A stretch of 64,000 nucleotides of DNA from Chloroflexota bacterium. GTDB lineage: Bacteria; Chloroflexota; Dormibacteria; Dormibacterales; Dormibacteraceae. Below the pieces are notes generated by a model. The model saw nothing but the letters and a program-made list of their open reading frames with translations. It searched no databases and was not told the origin of the DNA. Every line of letters starts with the position of its first letter. Positions within the stretch are counted from its first letter, which is position 1. The stretch is from positions 1-64,000 of the forward strand of contig VBFH01000034.1 of the NCBI GenBank assembly GCA_005883575.1, in the 5' to 3' direction. Both the position numbers and the translations under genes were made by a program. Positions 54,503 through 63,669 of the stretch are shown here, in pieces.

Positions 54503-55891
54503 TTAATTCTTTAGCACTTTTTGGGATTTTTTGCTCAGCCAGTCTGCCTCGGCCTCCCCGATCGGGGTCGACGGCGGGCCGTTCCGGAAGGGCCAGATCT
54601 CCTCGGCGATGCGGCGCCAGTTGGCGGTCGCGTTCAGGCTGCCCAGCACGGCGTAGAGGCCAAGGTTTATGCGCTGCATGATCACGTAGGCGCGGGGCAC
54701 GTCCGAGTACGGAGCGAGGGGACCTCGCGCATCGAAGAATCGCCGCACGATTGCCGAGGCGTAGGCCGGCGTGATCGTCATGGGGGCGTCCTGCAGCACC
54801 GTGCCGTAGAACTGCCCGAACCGGTCGACCACGATCTGCGTAGGCACCGGCGCGCCGGACCGGAGGAAGCCGGCTCGCTCGAGCGCGGCGCGAAAAGCCT
54901 CGTAGTCCTTCTCGAAGACGAGGAAGCGCACGGCGTCGATCAGCGGCGACAGGTCTTGGTCCGTGAACAGCTTGGTCAAGCCGAAATCGAGGAAGGTGAC
55001 ACGGCCGCCGCGGTGGAAGAGGTAGTTCCCTGGATGCGGATCGCCGTTGAAGGCGTGCAGACGGTACAGGCTGCGGAAGACGAAGCGATGGATCGTCTCC
55101 GCGGCGAGATCCTTCTCGTGCTGATCCCAGCCGAGCAGTTCTTCGAAACCCTCGCCAGAGACGAGCTCGCTCGACAGCACGCGTGCTGTGCTCAGCTCGC
55201 TGACCACGTGCGGCACGCGGATGACGGGATGCCCGTCGTAGTAGCCCGCGAAGAGCTCCTGATTCTCCGCTTCGCGGACGTAGTCGACCTCTTCCTGCAG
55301 GCGATCACCGAGCTCGTCGACAAGCGAGCGCGTATCGAGGCCGGGGAACGCGGCGCCGACGATGCGGCGCAGCAGACCCACGTTGCGGAGGTCGGACGTG
55401 ATGCTTCGCGCGATGCCGGGGTACTGGACCTTGACCGCGACGGCTCGTCCGTCGCGCGTGATCGCGCGGTGCACCTGGCCGATCGACGCCGCGGCGAACG
55501 GCAGCGGGTCCCACTCCGCGAAGACGCGCTCAGGTGCATCGCCCAGCTCCTCGACGATGACCGACGCGGCCAGGGCGCTGGTCATGGGCGGCGCCTTTTG
55601 CTGCAGGCGGGACATGGAGACGCGAAACGTGGCTGGCATGTCCTCGTAGATGTAGCTCGCCATCTGGCCCAGCTTCATGAGGACGCCCTTCATCGACCCA
55701 AGCTCTTCGGCGACCTCGTCGGCCGAACGGAGGGCGAGGTCGTGGCGAAGCTCGCCTCGGCGCTCCACCGACGCGAAGAGGATTCGGGGGTACTTAGCCA
55801 CGTAGCGGCCACCGATGCGCAGCGCCAGTCGCGCGAGCGCGGCGCCGCGGCTTACGCGCGATTGGCGAACGGCCGCTGCAGCCGAGCTCAC
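54503..55891 (-). CDS. ABC1/AarF/UbiB-family atypical kinase
   Basis: A 462-residue protein kinase-like ATPase. Family marks are KxGQ in [16 protein letters not shown], the Ala-rich nucleotide loop [13 protein letters not shown], the AVKVQYPG lysine, [12 protein letters not shown] and the metal motif TFLDFGLTK. UbiB-type proteins assist isoprenoid-quinone synthesis or lipid homeostasis. There is no C-terminal membrane anchor. The ATG at 55891 overlaps the stop of the MpaB-like gene (ATGA), giving a four-gene minus-strand chain from 59308 to 54503. Confidence 0.94.
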   Translation of the reverse strand: MSSAAAAVRQSRVSRGAALARLALRIGGRYVAKYPRILFASVERRGELRHDLALRSADEVAEELGSMKGVLMKLGQMASYIYEDMPATFRVSMSRLQQKAPPMTSALAASVIVEELGDAPERVFAEWDPLPFAAASIGQVHRAITRDGRAVAVKVQYPGIARSITSDLRNVGLLRRIVGAAFPGLDTRSLVDELGDRLQEEVDYVREAENQELFAGYYDGHPVIRVPHVVSELSTARVLSSELVSGEGFEELLGWDQHEKDLAAETIHRFVFRSLYRLHAFNGDPHPGNYLFHRGGRVTFLDFGLTKLFTDQDLSPLIDAVRFLVFEKDYEAFRAALERAGFLRSGAPVPTQIVVDRFGQFYGTVLQDAPMTITPAYASAIVRRFFDARGPLAPYSDVPRAYVIMQRINLGLYAVLGSLNATANWRRIAEEIWPFRNGPPSTPIGEAEADWLSKKSQKVLKN

Positions 55892-56751
55892 GCGCGCATA
55901 CGAAGCTCGATGCGCTGTCGCGCCTCGAGCACGCCCGGCAGCGACTCGAATGCGAGGTCGAGCGCGCCCAGGAGCTGGCGCACCGGCTCGCGCTCCATCA
56001 GCTCCGGAGGAGGGGCGTCGAATCCGTACATCTCGCGCGCCCAGTCGGGAAGCGTGCCGACCGCGACCTGGGCGAGGTCGCTCCAGAGGTTGCGCGTGTC
56101 GTAGTCCATGTCCGGCGGGTTCATCACGACCGCGATCGCGTCCTTCGCCGCAGGCGTCGCCTGCCGCAGCTCGACCGACTCGATGTAGTCGCGCAGCGAC
56201 GCCACCGTGGTCGGAACAGCCTCGCGCGGCACGCCGACGATCTCCGCGAAGCGCACCATCTCGCCCACGTAGCGGTCTGCGTCATCACCGTCGAGCGTCC
56301 GGCCGTAGCCCTGGACCACGGTCACGATCGATTCCACCATGCCCGCGTGCACCCAGAGCAGCAGGTCCGGATCCTCGGCGCTGTAGGAAAGGCCCGTCTC
56401 AGGATCGACACCCCGCACGTGGGCGTGGATCTTGCGCACCCACGCGGCGGCGGCCAGCGCGGAGACGGTGTCGCCGTAGGTCGTGGTGAGCAGGTAGCTG
56501 CTTGTCGCCGCGAGCCGGCCGAAAGGGTCCTGCCGCCAGCTGCTGTGCTGGGCCACCCCGGCCATCGCGAGCGGGTGCAGGGCCTGGAGCATCAGCGAAC
56601 GCATGCCGGCGAGCGGAAAGCAGCGGTCGCGGTTGACCCGCCAGACGATGCTGCGCGGCCCGAACAGCCCGTCGTCGGCCGCGTGCTCGGGGACAGCGCG
56701 CTGGTACGCCTTGGCCAGCGGTTCCAACGGGCTCAGCCGGGCCGTGTCCAC
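55888..56751 (-). CDS. Oxygenase MpaB / DUF2236-family protein
   Basis: A helical protein of 287 residues. The diagnostic segments are GPRSIVWRVNRDRCFPLAGM and LMLQALHPLAMAGVAQHSSW, with DPFGRLAATSSYLLTTTYGD and LLLWVHAGMVES. The family includes latex-clearing-protein-like haem oxygenases and fungal MpaB; whether this one binds haem is not certain. The start is GTG at 56751, 20 bases after the antiporter stop; longer frames upstream are antisense-like and were rejected. It is coupled to the UbiB kinase by a four-base overlap. Confidence 0.9.
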   Translation of the reverse strand: MDTARLSPLEPLAKAYQRAVPEHAADDGLFGPRSIVWRVNRDRCFPLAGMRSLMLQALHPLAMAGVAQHSSWRQDPFGRLAATSSYLLTTTYGDTVSALAAAAWVRKIHAHVRGVDPETGLSYSAEDPDLLLWVHAGMVESIVTVVQGYGRTLDGDDADRYVGEMVRFAEIVGVPREAVPTTVASLRDYIESVELRQATPAAKDAIAVVMNPPDMDYDTRNLWSDLAQVAVGTLPDWAREMYGFDAPPPELMEREPVRQLLGALDLAFESLPGVLEARQRIELRMRA

Positions 56752-56771
56752 AGCCGAGACGATACCGATCG

Positions 56772-58517
56772 TCAGGCCAATACCTCTTGCCGATGCGAAA
56801 GATGCTCGATCGCCTGGGAGCGGATCTCCTCGAAGCCGCCGTTCAAGCCCTTGCGCAGGATCCGCGCACATGCCGCCGCCGAGTACAGCCGAGGCACGAA
56901 GACGAAGTCCGCCCCCTCCTCGTAGAAGTGCAGCGCCTGAGGGATGTGGTCGGACGTGAGTACGACATGGGCGTTCGGAGCAGCGGTGTGGACGCTGTGC
57001 ATCAGCCTCAGGTTGCTCGTGCCCCGGAGCACGTCGTCGGTGATGCTTGAGACCACGAGCTGGGCGTGCTCGACACCCGCGTGGCGCAGCGTGTCCGCGT
57101 GGGCGATATCGCCGTAGATGCACTTGATGTTCCTTCGCCGCAGCTCACGCATCACGGTCGGATTGAAGTCGATGACCAGGATCTTCTCGATGAACTGATG
57201 CGCCTCGTCGGACGTGCCCTCGTGCTCGAACTCGTAGAGGATCGAGCTGGCGTCGCGGAAGAAACCAAGAAAGATCACAGGCTGGTGGATGGCTGCCGCA
57301 TCTTCTCTCTCGGCTGCCGAGTCGAGGTCTTTCAGGCCCAGTGCCTTGAAAGCCGTGGCAAGGAGGCTTTGGATCCGGTGGCTGGAGTTGATCATGTACG
57401 TCGAGACGACCGAAGTGACCGCAAACGTGATGATGACGATGGTCAGGACGTCCTGACCGATCTGGTGCGTCGTCACGCCGAGCGACGCGATCACGATCGA
57501 AAACTCGCTCACCTGGGCGAGGTTGATCGCGGGGACGATGCTCGTCCGCAGGCCGAGCCTCAACGCATAGAGGATCGGCACGACGACGACGCGGCTGACG
57601 ATGACGAACACGGAGGCGGCCAGTGCAAGCTCGAGCACCTGCAGGCTCGGGATGGTGATCTGCATCCCGAGGGCGACGAAGAACAAGGTCACGAAAAAAT
57701 CGCGGATGCTGACTGCCTTTGCGACCACGTCGACGTTGTAAGGAAACGTCGACAGGCTCACCCCGGCGATCAGTGCGCCCATCTCCCTCGAAAGGCCGAT
57801 CAAACTCGCCGCCCCGGCCAGGAAGAAGCACCAACCCAGAGCGGAGACGAGCACGAGCTCCGGCGCTTTGGCAACCGTCCGGAACAGGTACGGCAGGACG
57901 TATTTGGCGAGGGCGAAGCCGGCGACCACGAGCACCGCACCGCGCCAGAGCGATCCGAGAAGCGGTAGGAGGTTCGGGTTCAGGATGTTCGGCTGCACCG
58001 CGAGCATTCCCACCGCCCACAGGTCCTGAATCACCAGCACGCCGAGCGTGATCCGGCCGGGCAGCGTGTCCAGCTCGAACTTGTCGTTCAGGATCTTGAC
58101 GACCACGAGCGTGCTGGAGAGGCTCATGCAGGCGGCGAGGTAGAGCAGGGCGTAGTTCTGGGGCGTGTTGCGCACCCCGAGCAGGGTGAAGAACCCAAAC
58201 CCCAGGGCCGCGCAGATCGGCACCTGGAGGGCGCCCGTGAGCAACACGGCCGGACCGCCGGAGGCCATCTTGCGAAGGTCGATCTCCAGGCCGATCACAA
58301 ACAGCAGCAGGATCAATCCGATCTCGGCCACGGTCTGGATGCTGCTTTCGTCGTTGATCCACTTCAGGCCGATGTTCGGCCCGATGATCACCCCGGTTGC
58401 CAGGTAGGCGATGATCAGCGGCTGCTTGAAGCGCCAGGTGATCGCTGCGATCAGTGCCGCGGCTCCCGTGCAGATCCCGATACTGGAGAGTAGGCCGAGG
58501 TCGTGGGGGACGATCAC
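56772..58517 (-). CDS. Kef-type CPA2 cation:proton antiporter with TrkA-N domain
   Basis: A 581-residue inner-membrane transporter. About twelve helices occupy residues 8-385, including ATGVIIGPN, SSTLVVVKIL and FFVTLFFVALGM. The C-terminal Rossmann domain begins VIFLGFFRDASSILYEFE and contains ILVIDFNPTVMRELRRR and KCIYGDIAHADTL. The usual G-x-G-x-x-G is altered to GFFRDA, so nucleotide gating may be changed. It probably exchanges K+ or Na+ for H+. The start is GTG at 58517, overlapping the SDR stop (GTGA). Confidence 0.93.
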   Translation of the reverse strand: MIVPHDLGLLSSIGICTGAAALIAAITWRFKQPLIIAYLATGVIIGPNIGLKWINDESSIQTVAEIGLILLLFVIGLEIDLRKMASGGPAVLLTGALQVPICAALGFGFFTLLGVRNTPQNYALLYLAACMSLSSTLVVVKILNDKFELDTLPGRITLGVLVIQDLWAVGMLAVQPNILNPNLLPLLGSLWRGAVLVVAGFALAKYVLPYLFRTVAKAPELVLVSALGWCFFLAGAASLIGLSREMGALIAGVSLSTFPYNVDVVAKAVSIRDFFVTLFFVALGMQITIPSLQVLELALAASVFVIVSRVVVVPILYALRLGLRTSIVPAINLAQVSEFSIVIASLGVTTHQIGQDVLTIVIITFAVTSVVSTYMINSSHRIQSLLATAFKALGLKDLDSAAEREDAAAIHQPVIFLGFFRDASSILYEFEHEGTSDEAHQFIEKILVIDFNPTVMRELRRRNIKCIYGDIAHADTLRHAGVEHAQLVVSSITDDVLRGTSNLRLMHSVHTAAPNAHVVLTSDHIPQALHFYEEGADFVFVPRLYSAAACARILRKGLNGGFEEIRSQAIEHLSHRQEVLA

Positions 58518-59308
58518 TGTGCGGCTGAGGTCTCCATCGCGGCCGCGTCCTCGCCGGCGCCGGCGTCGATGAGGAAACGGGGATGGTGCAGGCCATCGAT
58601 CAGGTAGTCCACGAACCGGTCCAGGTGGGCTGCGCCCTCGTCGAGGCCGTTCGGTTCGCGCAGCAGACGCCCCAAACCGCGGGACCGTGTGTTCTGGCCG
58701 ATGCGCGGCCCGCCCAAGCCGGTGCTGTACAGCGACACTTTGACTCCGGTGCCCTCCAGCTCGGCCGCAAGGCTGCGCGTGAAGGAGGCGACCGCGACCT
58801 GCACAGTGTCGTAGGCGATGGTCAGCGGGTCCTTCGGTTCGAGGGAACCGCCGCTCACCGCGTTGATGATGTGCCCGGAACCACGCTCGCGCATATGGGG
58901 GAGAAAGGCGGCCACCGTCCTGACCGTGCCAAGCAGGTTTGTCTCCAGCAGCCAGCGCCAGTCGCTGCTCTTTAGCTGCTCGACCTTGCCCACGAGCAGG
59001 ACACCGGCCATGTTGATGAGGATGTCGACGCGCCCCATCGCCTTGATGGCATCCTCGCCCGCGGCACGCACCGACCGGTCGCTGCGGACATCGGTCGAGA
59101 GGGCCAGGGCGGCGTCGGAGCTGTCGAGGTGGAGGATTTCGTCGACCGTCCTGTCCATGCGGGCCTGGTCTAAGTCCGCGACGACCACCCGAGCGCCTTG
59201 CCTGGCCACGCCCATGGCCGCCGCCCGGCCGATGCCGCTGGCGCCGCCGAAGACGAGCGCGACCTTGCCTGAGAACGCGCCGCGGGGCCTCCGCTGATCT
59301 TCCACCAC
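58514..59308 (-). CDS. Short-chain dehydrogenase/reductase-like protein lacking catalytic Lys
   Basis: A 264-residue Rossmann protein. The coenzyme loop is GGASGIGRA near residue 21, the adenine-ring motif is DILINMAGV, and the catalytic Ser is in NAVSGGS. The Y-x-x-x-K pair reads YDTVQ, so the catalytic lysine is Gln. This may be a non-catalytic or altered member, or act with a different proton relay. The start is ATG at 59308. It is the first gene of the chain with the Kef antiporter, MpaB-like protein and UbiB kinase. Confidence 0.88.
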   Translation of the reverse strand: MVEDQRRPRGAFSGKVALVFGGASGIGRAAAMGVARQGARVVVADLDQARMDRTVDEILHLDSSDAALALSTDVRSDRSVRAAGEDAIKAMGRVDILINMAGVLLVGKVEQLKSSDWRWLLETNLLGTVRTVAAFLPHMRERGSGHIINAVSGGSLEPKDPLTIAYDTVQVAVASFTRSLAAELEGTGVKVSLYSTGLGGPRIGQNTRSRGLGRLLREPNGLDEGAAHLDRFVDYLIDGLHHPRFLIDAGAGEDAAAMETSAAQ

Positions 59309-59346
59309 GCGGGCATTCTATTGATCGTGCCGCGGCGTTCAGCCGT

Positions 59347-60000
59347 TCAAAGGCGGCGCAGAAGGGGTATCGGCGGCGCGAGCGCGAAGTTGAGCTGGAT
59401 GGCGACGATCAGAGCGATGCTCCAGTGAGTGTCGAAAATGCACAGCAGCATGGCCACGAGGTAGAGCAGCTGTGCGCCTAACACGCGCCGGCGCACCAGC
59501 TGAATGATCATCCGCCCCTGCTCTTTCGGAAAGAGCCGCGCGCGGCTCGCATACTCACTACCGAGCAGGAGCGCGGTTCCCATCACCAGGATGTTCAGCC
59601 AGTAGACGATCAACGCGATCCTCGACCAGTGGAAGCGGGCCAGGAGTTGGGTCGAGAACGGCACGAGCGTCACCGACAGGAGGAACCCAAGGTGGATCCA
59701 TGTGTAGTTTCGGTTTGCCCGTTCGACCTGGCTGAGCTGCGTCTGCTGGCCGACCCAGAAGATGCCCAGGGTAAGGAAGCTCATGACGTACGTGACGGTG
59801 GCCGGCAGAAGGTCGCGCAGCAGGCGAGCCAGGTCGCCTTCCATGCCCGTCCGGACCTCACTCGCGGTGGGGACGGCAAGACCGAGGACCAGCAGCGTCA
59901 TGCTGACGGCGAAGATGCCGTCGGAGATGGCGGCCAGGCGATGCAGGCTGGAGCCGGCAAGCTCGTTGTAGTAGCGGTTGCGCTGCTCGGACCGATCCAC
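59347..60000 (-). CDS. TMEM175/DUF1211-family potassium-channel-like protein
   Basis: A 217-residue membrane protein with six helices. The first carries LHRLAAISDGIFAVSMTLLV, matching the TMEM175 motif R-x3-F-S-D with Ile replacing Phe. Bacterial members have one six-helix repeat and conduct potassium as tetramers. The rest (VMSFLTLGIFWVGQQTQL, RNYTWIHLGFLLSVTLVPF) fits the family. The start is GTG at 60000, 17 bases from the divergent YdeI gene. Confidence 0.9.
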   Translation of the reverse strand: MDRSEQRNRYYNELAGSSLHRLAAISDGIFAVSMTLLVLGLAVPTASEVRTGMEGDLARLLRDLLPATVTYVMSFLTLGIFWVGQQTQLSQVERANRNYTWIHLGFLLSVTLVPFSTQLLARFHWSRIALIVYWLNILVMGTALLLGSEYASRARLFPKEQGRMIIQLVRRRVLGAQLLYLVAMLLCIFDTHWSIALIVAIQLNFALAPPIPLLRRL

Positions 60001-60017
60001 GGGTAAATTGTCGCGAC

Positions 60018-60617
60018 ATGCCCACACCTCAGAACGTCGCCTTCTTCGAGACGGCTGCGGACCTCCGAGCCTGGTTCGAGAAGAACCACGACACCGCGTC
60101 TGAGCTCTGGCTCGGCTATCACCGCAAGCGGACCGGCCGTCCATCGGTCACCTGGCCCGAGGTGGTCGACCAGGAGCTCTGCTTTGGCTGGATCGACAGC
60201 GTTCGCTACTCGCTTGGCGATGACAGGTCGGCGCAGCGGATCACACCGCGGCGCAAGGGCAGCGTTTGGAGCGCCATCAACATCACGCGGTTCCAGGAGT
60301 TGGAGCGGCTTGGCCTCGTCCATCCGAGCGGACGAGCTGCGTTCGAGAAACGCGACGAGGCTCGGTCACGGATCTACTCGTACGAGAACCGCTCGCGCGG
60401 GCTGGACGGAGCACACGAGGCGGAGTTCCGCAAGCACGAGTCCGCCTGGAAATTCTTCGAGGCGCAGGCTCCGTCGTACCGGACGACCGCGGCTTACTGG
60501 GTCATGAGCGCCAAGCGAGAGGAAACCCAAAAACGCCGGCTGGAAAAGCTCATCGAGCACTCGAAGAAGGGCGTGCGTATCCCTCCTTTCGGCCGCCCGT
60601 CTCCTCGTTCTTCTTGA
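60018..60617 (+). CDS. YdeI/OmpD-associated family protein
   Basis: A 199-residue cytosolic protein. Typical phrases are AFFETAADLRAWFEKNHDTA, ELWLGYHRKRTGRPSVTW, CFGWIDS and ITPRRKGSVWSAIN, with AYWVMSAKREETQKRRLEKL near the C-terminus. Members are linked to peptide resistance in enteric bacteria, but the biochemical role is unknown. The start is ATG at 60018. The final 68 bases overlap the convergent DUF1801 gene, the longest convergent overlap in the window. Confidence 0.92.
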   Translation: MPTPQNVAFFETAADLRAWFEKNHDTASELWLGYHRKRTGRPSVTWPEVVDQELCFGWIDSVRYSLGDDRSAQRITPRRKGSVWSAINITRFQELERLGLVHPSGRAAFEKRDEARSRIYSYENRSRGLDGAHEAEFRKHESAWKFFEAQAPSYRTTAAYWVMSAKREETQKRRLEKLIEHSKKGVRIPPFGRPSPRSS

Positions 60618-60948
60618 CCCGCGCCTCGATTAGCTTCCTGATCAGGTCCATGGGCATCGGCTCGTCCAGCGGAAAGCGATAGGTGCCCTTGCCCGTCATG
60701 TACCGGCTCAGGTCCTTGTGCTGGGCAGCCTCGCCGACGGGGTAGACGCCAATGTGGTTCTTGAAGGCCGAGAAGTAGATCAGCCGTCCCTTGTATTCGT
60801 AGTGTGGCATCCCGTAGCTGAGTCGCTCGGTCGCCTTCGGCGCTGTGTCCTTGATCAGCTTGCGCAGCTGGCCGAGCCGCGGCTGCGCCACTTTCGGCGC
60901 AGCCGCTATGTACGCGTCGACCGCTTTCTTGCCGTCTTGTTCGCTCAT
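60550..60948 (-). CDS. DUF1801-family protein (iron-chaperone/YdhG-like)
   Basis: A 132-residue protein with VDAYIAAAPKVAQPRLGQLR, KATERLSYGMPHYEYKGRLI, IGVYP and GTYRFPLDEPMPMDLIRKLI, the standard DUF1801 pattern (YdhG/frataxin-like fold). Function in bacteria is unsettled. It starts with ATG at 60948, overlapping the stop of the upstream DUF1579-like gene (ATGA). It is the last gene of the ArsR-2 operon. Confidence 0.92.
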   Translation of the reverse strand: MSEQDGKKAVDAYIAAAPKVAQPRLGQLRKLIKDTAPKATERLSYGMPHYEYKGRLIYFSAFKNHIGVYPVGEAAQHKDLSRYMTGKGTYRFPLDEPMPMDLIRKLIEARVKKNEETGGRKEGYARPSSSAR

Positions 60949-61361
60949 TGCTTTGTATACGTCAAGTCGAAGTCGACGTCCCAGCGTTTTCCGTCCTTCG
61001 ACATCTCCCACTGGCCTTCGATGGTCCTGCCCCGGTGTTTGATGGCGCCGATGTAGCGCTGGTTGAAGCCGGGCGCATCTCGCCACATCTTCCATACGCC
61101 GTCCACCACGCTCATCCGGTAGACGCGATGCACACCCCTCGAGTCGTAGTAGAGAACGGTGCACTCATCCCGTGACTCGTCCGCGCCGACGAGCTGCGTG
61201 CTGTGAGGAAAGCGCTCGTCTTCCTCGCGTGACTCGATCCGCAGGAGCTTGCCGTCCTCGGTGGGCGCGACACTGGTATGGCCGCGCCCCTCCGAGTATT
61301 TCTTGCTCACTGCGGTCCATTCGCCGAGGAGCACATCGAGCTGCTTCAGACCACCGGTCAT
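60945..61361 (-). CDS. DUF1579-like small beta-rich protein
   Basis: A 138-residue protein beginning MTGGLKQLDVLLGEWTAVSK. L-L-G-E-W-x near the N-terminus and GRTIEGQWEMSKDGKRWDVD near the end are typical of DUF1579 or lipocalin-like proteins that measure sample background in sequence searches poorly, so the family call is tentative. It overlaps both neighbours by four bases (ATGA at each end), so it is translated as part of the ArsR-SRPBCC operon. Function unknown. Confidence 0.75.
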   Translation of the reverse strand: MTGGLKQLDVLLGEWTAVSKKYSEGRGHTSVAPTEDGKLLRIESREEDERFPHSTQLVGADESRDECTVLYYDSRGVHRVYRMSVVDGVWKMWRDAPGFNQRYIGAIKHRGRTIEGQWEMSKDGKRWDVDFDLTYTKQ

Positions 61362-61858
61362 TTGCCCGCCTTCAGGTTCTCGAGCACTTCGGCGAGACGC
61401 TCCATCGACTCGTCGGCGCCGTCCTTCATGCCCGAAGCCACCATCCCGTCCCGGTCCATCACCGACTGGAAGAGCTGCTGGGCCACGAGCCGGGTCTTGT
61501 TTCCAAGAGACTCGAACGTTGCGGTCTGCAGGGCGACGTGGCCCGGCACCCCCTCGTACTCGAACGTCGTGCAGATGCGTTCCGGGGCGACGACATCGTG
61601 GTTGACGCCGCGGAAGCTGTGCCGGCTGCCGTCCTCGCCGACGTGGACGACACGCCATTCGCCCCCGGGTCGGGAGTCGAACTTCTCGATCTGGGCCTTG
61701 TACCGCCGCGGGCCCCACCACTGCCCAAACAGGTCAGGCTCGGTGTAGGCGCGGAAGACGAGCTCACGCGGCGCGTCGAGGATGGTCGTCGTGATGATCT
61801 CCTGCTTGCCAGGCTCGATCACGTACTCAGTCTTGGGCATGGCTCTTTTTGTCGCCAT
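61358..61858 (-). CDS. SRPBCC (AHSA1-type) protein of the second ArsR operon
   Basis: A 166-residue START-like protein. DAPRELVFRAYTEPDLFGQWWGPRRY (core ELVFRAYTEPDLF), the pair PGGEWRVVHVGEDGS and RICTTFEYEGVPGH are diagnostic of the AHSA1 family. The start is ATG at 61858 with AAGGAGAA six bases upstream, overlapping the regulator gene by 32 bases. It is more similar in layout to activator-of-Hsp90-type SRPBCC proteins than to the copy at 3055. The ligand is unknown. Confidence 0.92.
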   Translation of the reverse strand: MATKRAMPKTEYVIEPGKQEIITTTILDAPRELVFRAYTEPDLFGQWWGPRRYKAQIEKFDSRPGGEWRVVHVGEDGSRHSFRGVNHDVVAPERICTTFEYEGVPGHVALQTATFESLGNKTRLVAQQLFQSVMDRDGMVASGMKDGADESMERLAEVLENLKAGK

Positions 61859-62192
61859 CGGTCTTCTCCTTCTTGATCAAATCCTGCAACACGTCGTCCA
61901 GGCGCTGGAAGCTCTCGTCCCAGAATCGCCGGTACTCCCCCACCCACTCGGACGCCTCCTTCAGGCGGCCAGGCTCCAGGCGGCACGGCCGCCATTGCGC
62001 GTTGCGGCTCTGCGTGACCAGGCCGGCGCGCTGCAGCACTTTCAGGTGTTTGCTGATGCCGGGGAGGCTGAGGTCGAACGGTTTGGCCAGCTCCGTGACC
62101 GAGGCCTCTCCGTGAGAGAGACGAGCCAGGATCGCTCGCCGGGTGGGGTCGGCGAGGGCTGCAAACGTGACGCTCAGGTGGTCGGATGCCAT
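61827..62192 (-). CDS. ArsR-family winged-helix regulator of the second SRPBCC operon
   Basis: A 121-residue repressor with FAALADPTRRAILARLSHGE and the recognition-helix phrase LPGISKHLKVLQRAGLVTQ. It has no metal-binding Cys motif. The ATG at 62192 immediately follows GGAG. Its promoter sits in the 3' end of the upstream MFS gene, and an AT-rich palindrome lies in its leader. The operon order is regulator, SRPBCC, DUF1579-like, DUF1801, all overlapping. Confidence 0.94.
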   Translation of the reverse strand: MASDHLSVTFAALADPTRRAILARLSHGEASVTELAKPFDLSLPGISKHLKVLQRAGLVTQSRNAQWRPCRLEPGRLKEASEWVGEYRRFWDESFQRLDDVLQDLIKKEKTDGDKKSHAQD

Positions 62193-62204
62193 CTCCGTAT
62201 TTAT

Positions 62205-62259
62205 CTACCTAGCTAATTAACTAGTCGGTAGAATAATCCACCGCTCAGGCTCGTGTCAA
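62205..62259 (-). promoter_or_regulatory. Promoter and operator of the second ArsR operon
   Basis: On the minus strand TTGACA (62259-62254), a 17-base spacer and TTATTC (62236-62231) form the promoter. Downstream, plus-strand CTAGCTAATTAACTAG (62209-62224) is a 16-base palindrome with one mismatched pair, flanked by CTAC (62205-62208) and GTAG (62228-62231). It is a strong candidate ArsR binding site. Confidence 0.72.
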
Positions 62260-63669
62260 GGGCCTCGCGGCGGTGATCAGCACGGCGGCGGCGATTGCGC
62301 CGACGACCAGGATCAGGACGCCGACCTCGGCCGCGACCGCGAAGCCATGCACGATTCCAGCAGCTCGAGATCCGACGAATGCGGCGCCCGCGGTGGTCGC
62401 GATCGCGTTGAGCAAGGCGGTTCCGAGCGAGCCTCCAACCTGCTGCGCCGTGTTCACTGTCGCCGAGGCGATTCCCGCCTCCCTCGGGTCGATCCTCTGG
62501 GTCGCCGTGCTGAAGGCAGCGACCATCACGCACGAGATTCCGACGCCGAGCAGGATCTCGGCCGGCAGCACGAGGCTCACGTAGCCGCTGTCCACGCGCA
62601 TCTGCGTGAGGACGGCCATCCCGGCCGCCGCCACGAGCGCCCCGGGAGCCATGAGCACGCGGGGCGCTACACGCGGCATCAGCCGGCTTGCGATCAGCCA
62701 GGACCCGGCCTGGGAAGCGATCGTCATCGGGAGGAAGGCGAGACCCGCCTCCAGTGGCGTGAAGCGAAGCACGACCTGCATGTAATACGTGAGGAAGAGA
62801 AACGCGCCGAACATGCCGGCGATGGCACACATCACCGTCAGGTAGACGCCCGCGCGGCTACGATCGATGAGGATGCGCAGCGGCAGCAGCGGATCCGAAG
62901 TCGTGGCCTCCCTCACGACGAACAGCGCGAGCAGGACCACGCTGCCGGCGCCGAACCAGGGCGAATTGCCGCTGCACGCGTAGACGAGCGCCACAAGTCC
63001 TGCCGTCGCCAGCACGGCACCTGGAACGTCGATGCCGACTCGCGCCTTTTGCTCGGCAGCCGGGACGGCGAACCAACCGCCGGCGGCCGCGACGAGGGCG
63101 ATCGGCAGGCTCACGTATAGGCACCAACGCCAGGAGAGGTACTGCGTGAGCGCACCTCCGACCAGCAGACCGATGGCGGCTCCACTGCCGGCGATGGAGC
63201 CATAGACGGCAAAAGCCTTTGCCCGGTCGCGGGGCTCGGTAAAAGTTACGGCGAGCAGCGACAGGGCCGTGGGCGCGAGGAGGGCCGCAAACCCGCCCTG
63301 CATCGCCCGCGCGGCGACGAGGACGGCGAAGTTCGGCGCCGCACCGCCGATGGCCGACGCGACGGCAAACCCCGCCAACCCGAGCAGGAACGCCCGCTTT
63401 CGTCCGGCGAGGTCTGCGATCCGGCCGCCGAGCAGAAGCAGGCCCGCGAACGCGAGGGTGTAGGCGGTGATCACCCACTGCCGGTCGGCATCCGACGCGC
63501 CAAGGGCGGCCTGCGCGGAGGGAAGCGCGATGCTGACGATCGTCGCGTCGAGCGCGATCAGCAGCTGGGCCAGGGCGATGAAGCTGAGGGCAACCCACCT
63601 CCTCCCCGCCTCGCGAGGAATTACCGGGCGGGGACCGGGGATCGCGTTGTTCGCTCGGAGTGCGCTCAT
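62245..63669 (-). CDS. MFS drug-type exporter (DHA2, 14-helix)
   Basis: A 474-residue proton-driven efflux pump of the EmrB/QacA class. Motif A appears as LLLGGRIADLAGRKRAF and motif C-like GSIAGSGAAIGLLVGG is in helix 5; ALDATIVSIALPS in helix 1 is diagnostic for DHA2. About fourteen helices are visible. The start is ATG at 63669, overlapping the stop of the upstream small membrane gene (ATGA). The 3' end contains the ArsR-2 promoter, so the two units are closely packed. Substrate unknown. Confidence 0.94.
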   Translation of the reverse strand: MSALRANNAIPGPRPVIPREAGRRWVALSFIALAQLLIALDATIVSIALPSAQAALGASDADRQWVITAYTLAFAGLLLLGGRIADLAGRKRAFLLGLAGFAVASAIGGAAPNFAVLVAARAMQGGFAALLAPTALSLLAVTFTEPRDRAKAFAVYGSIAGSGAAIGLLVGGALTQYLSWRWCLYVSLPIALVAAAGGWFAVPAAEQKARVGIDVPGAVLATAGLVALVYACSGNSPWFGAGSVVLLALFVVREATTSDPLLPLRILIDRSRAGVYLTVMCAIAGMFGAFLFLTYYMQVVLRFTPLEAGLAFLPMTIASQAGSWLIASRLMPRVAPRVLMAPGALVAAAGMAVLTQMRVDSGYVSLVLPAEILLGVGISCVMVAAFSTATQRIDPREAGIASATVNTAQQVGGSLGTALLNAIATTAGAAFVGSRAAGIVHGFAVAAEVGVLILVVGAIAAAVLITAARPLTRA

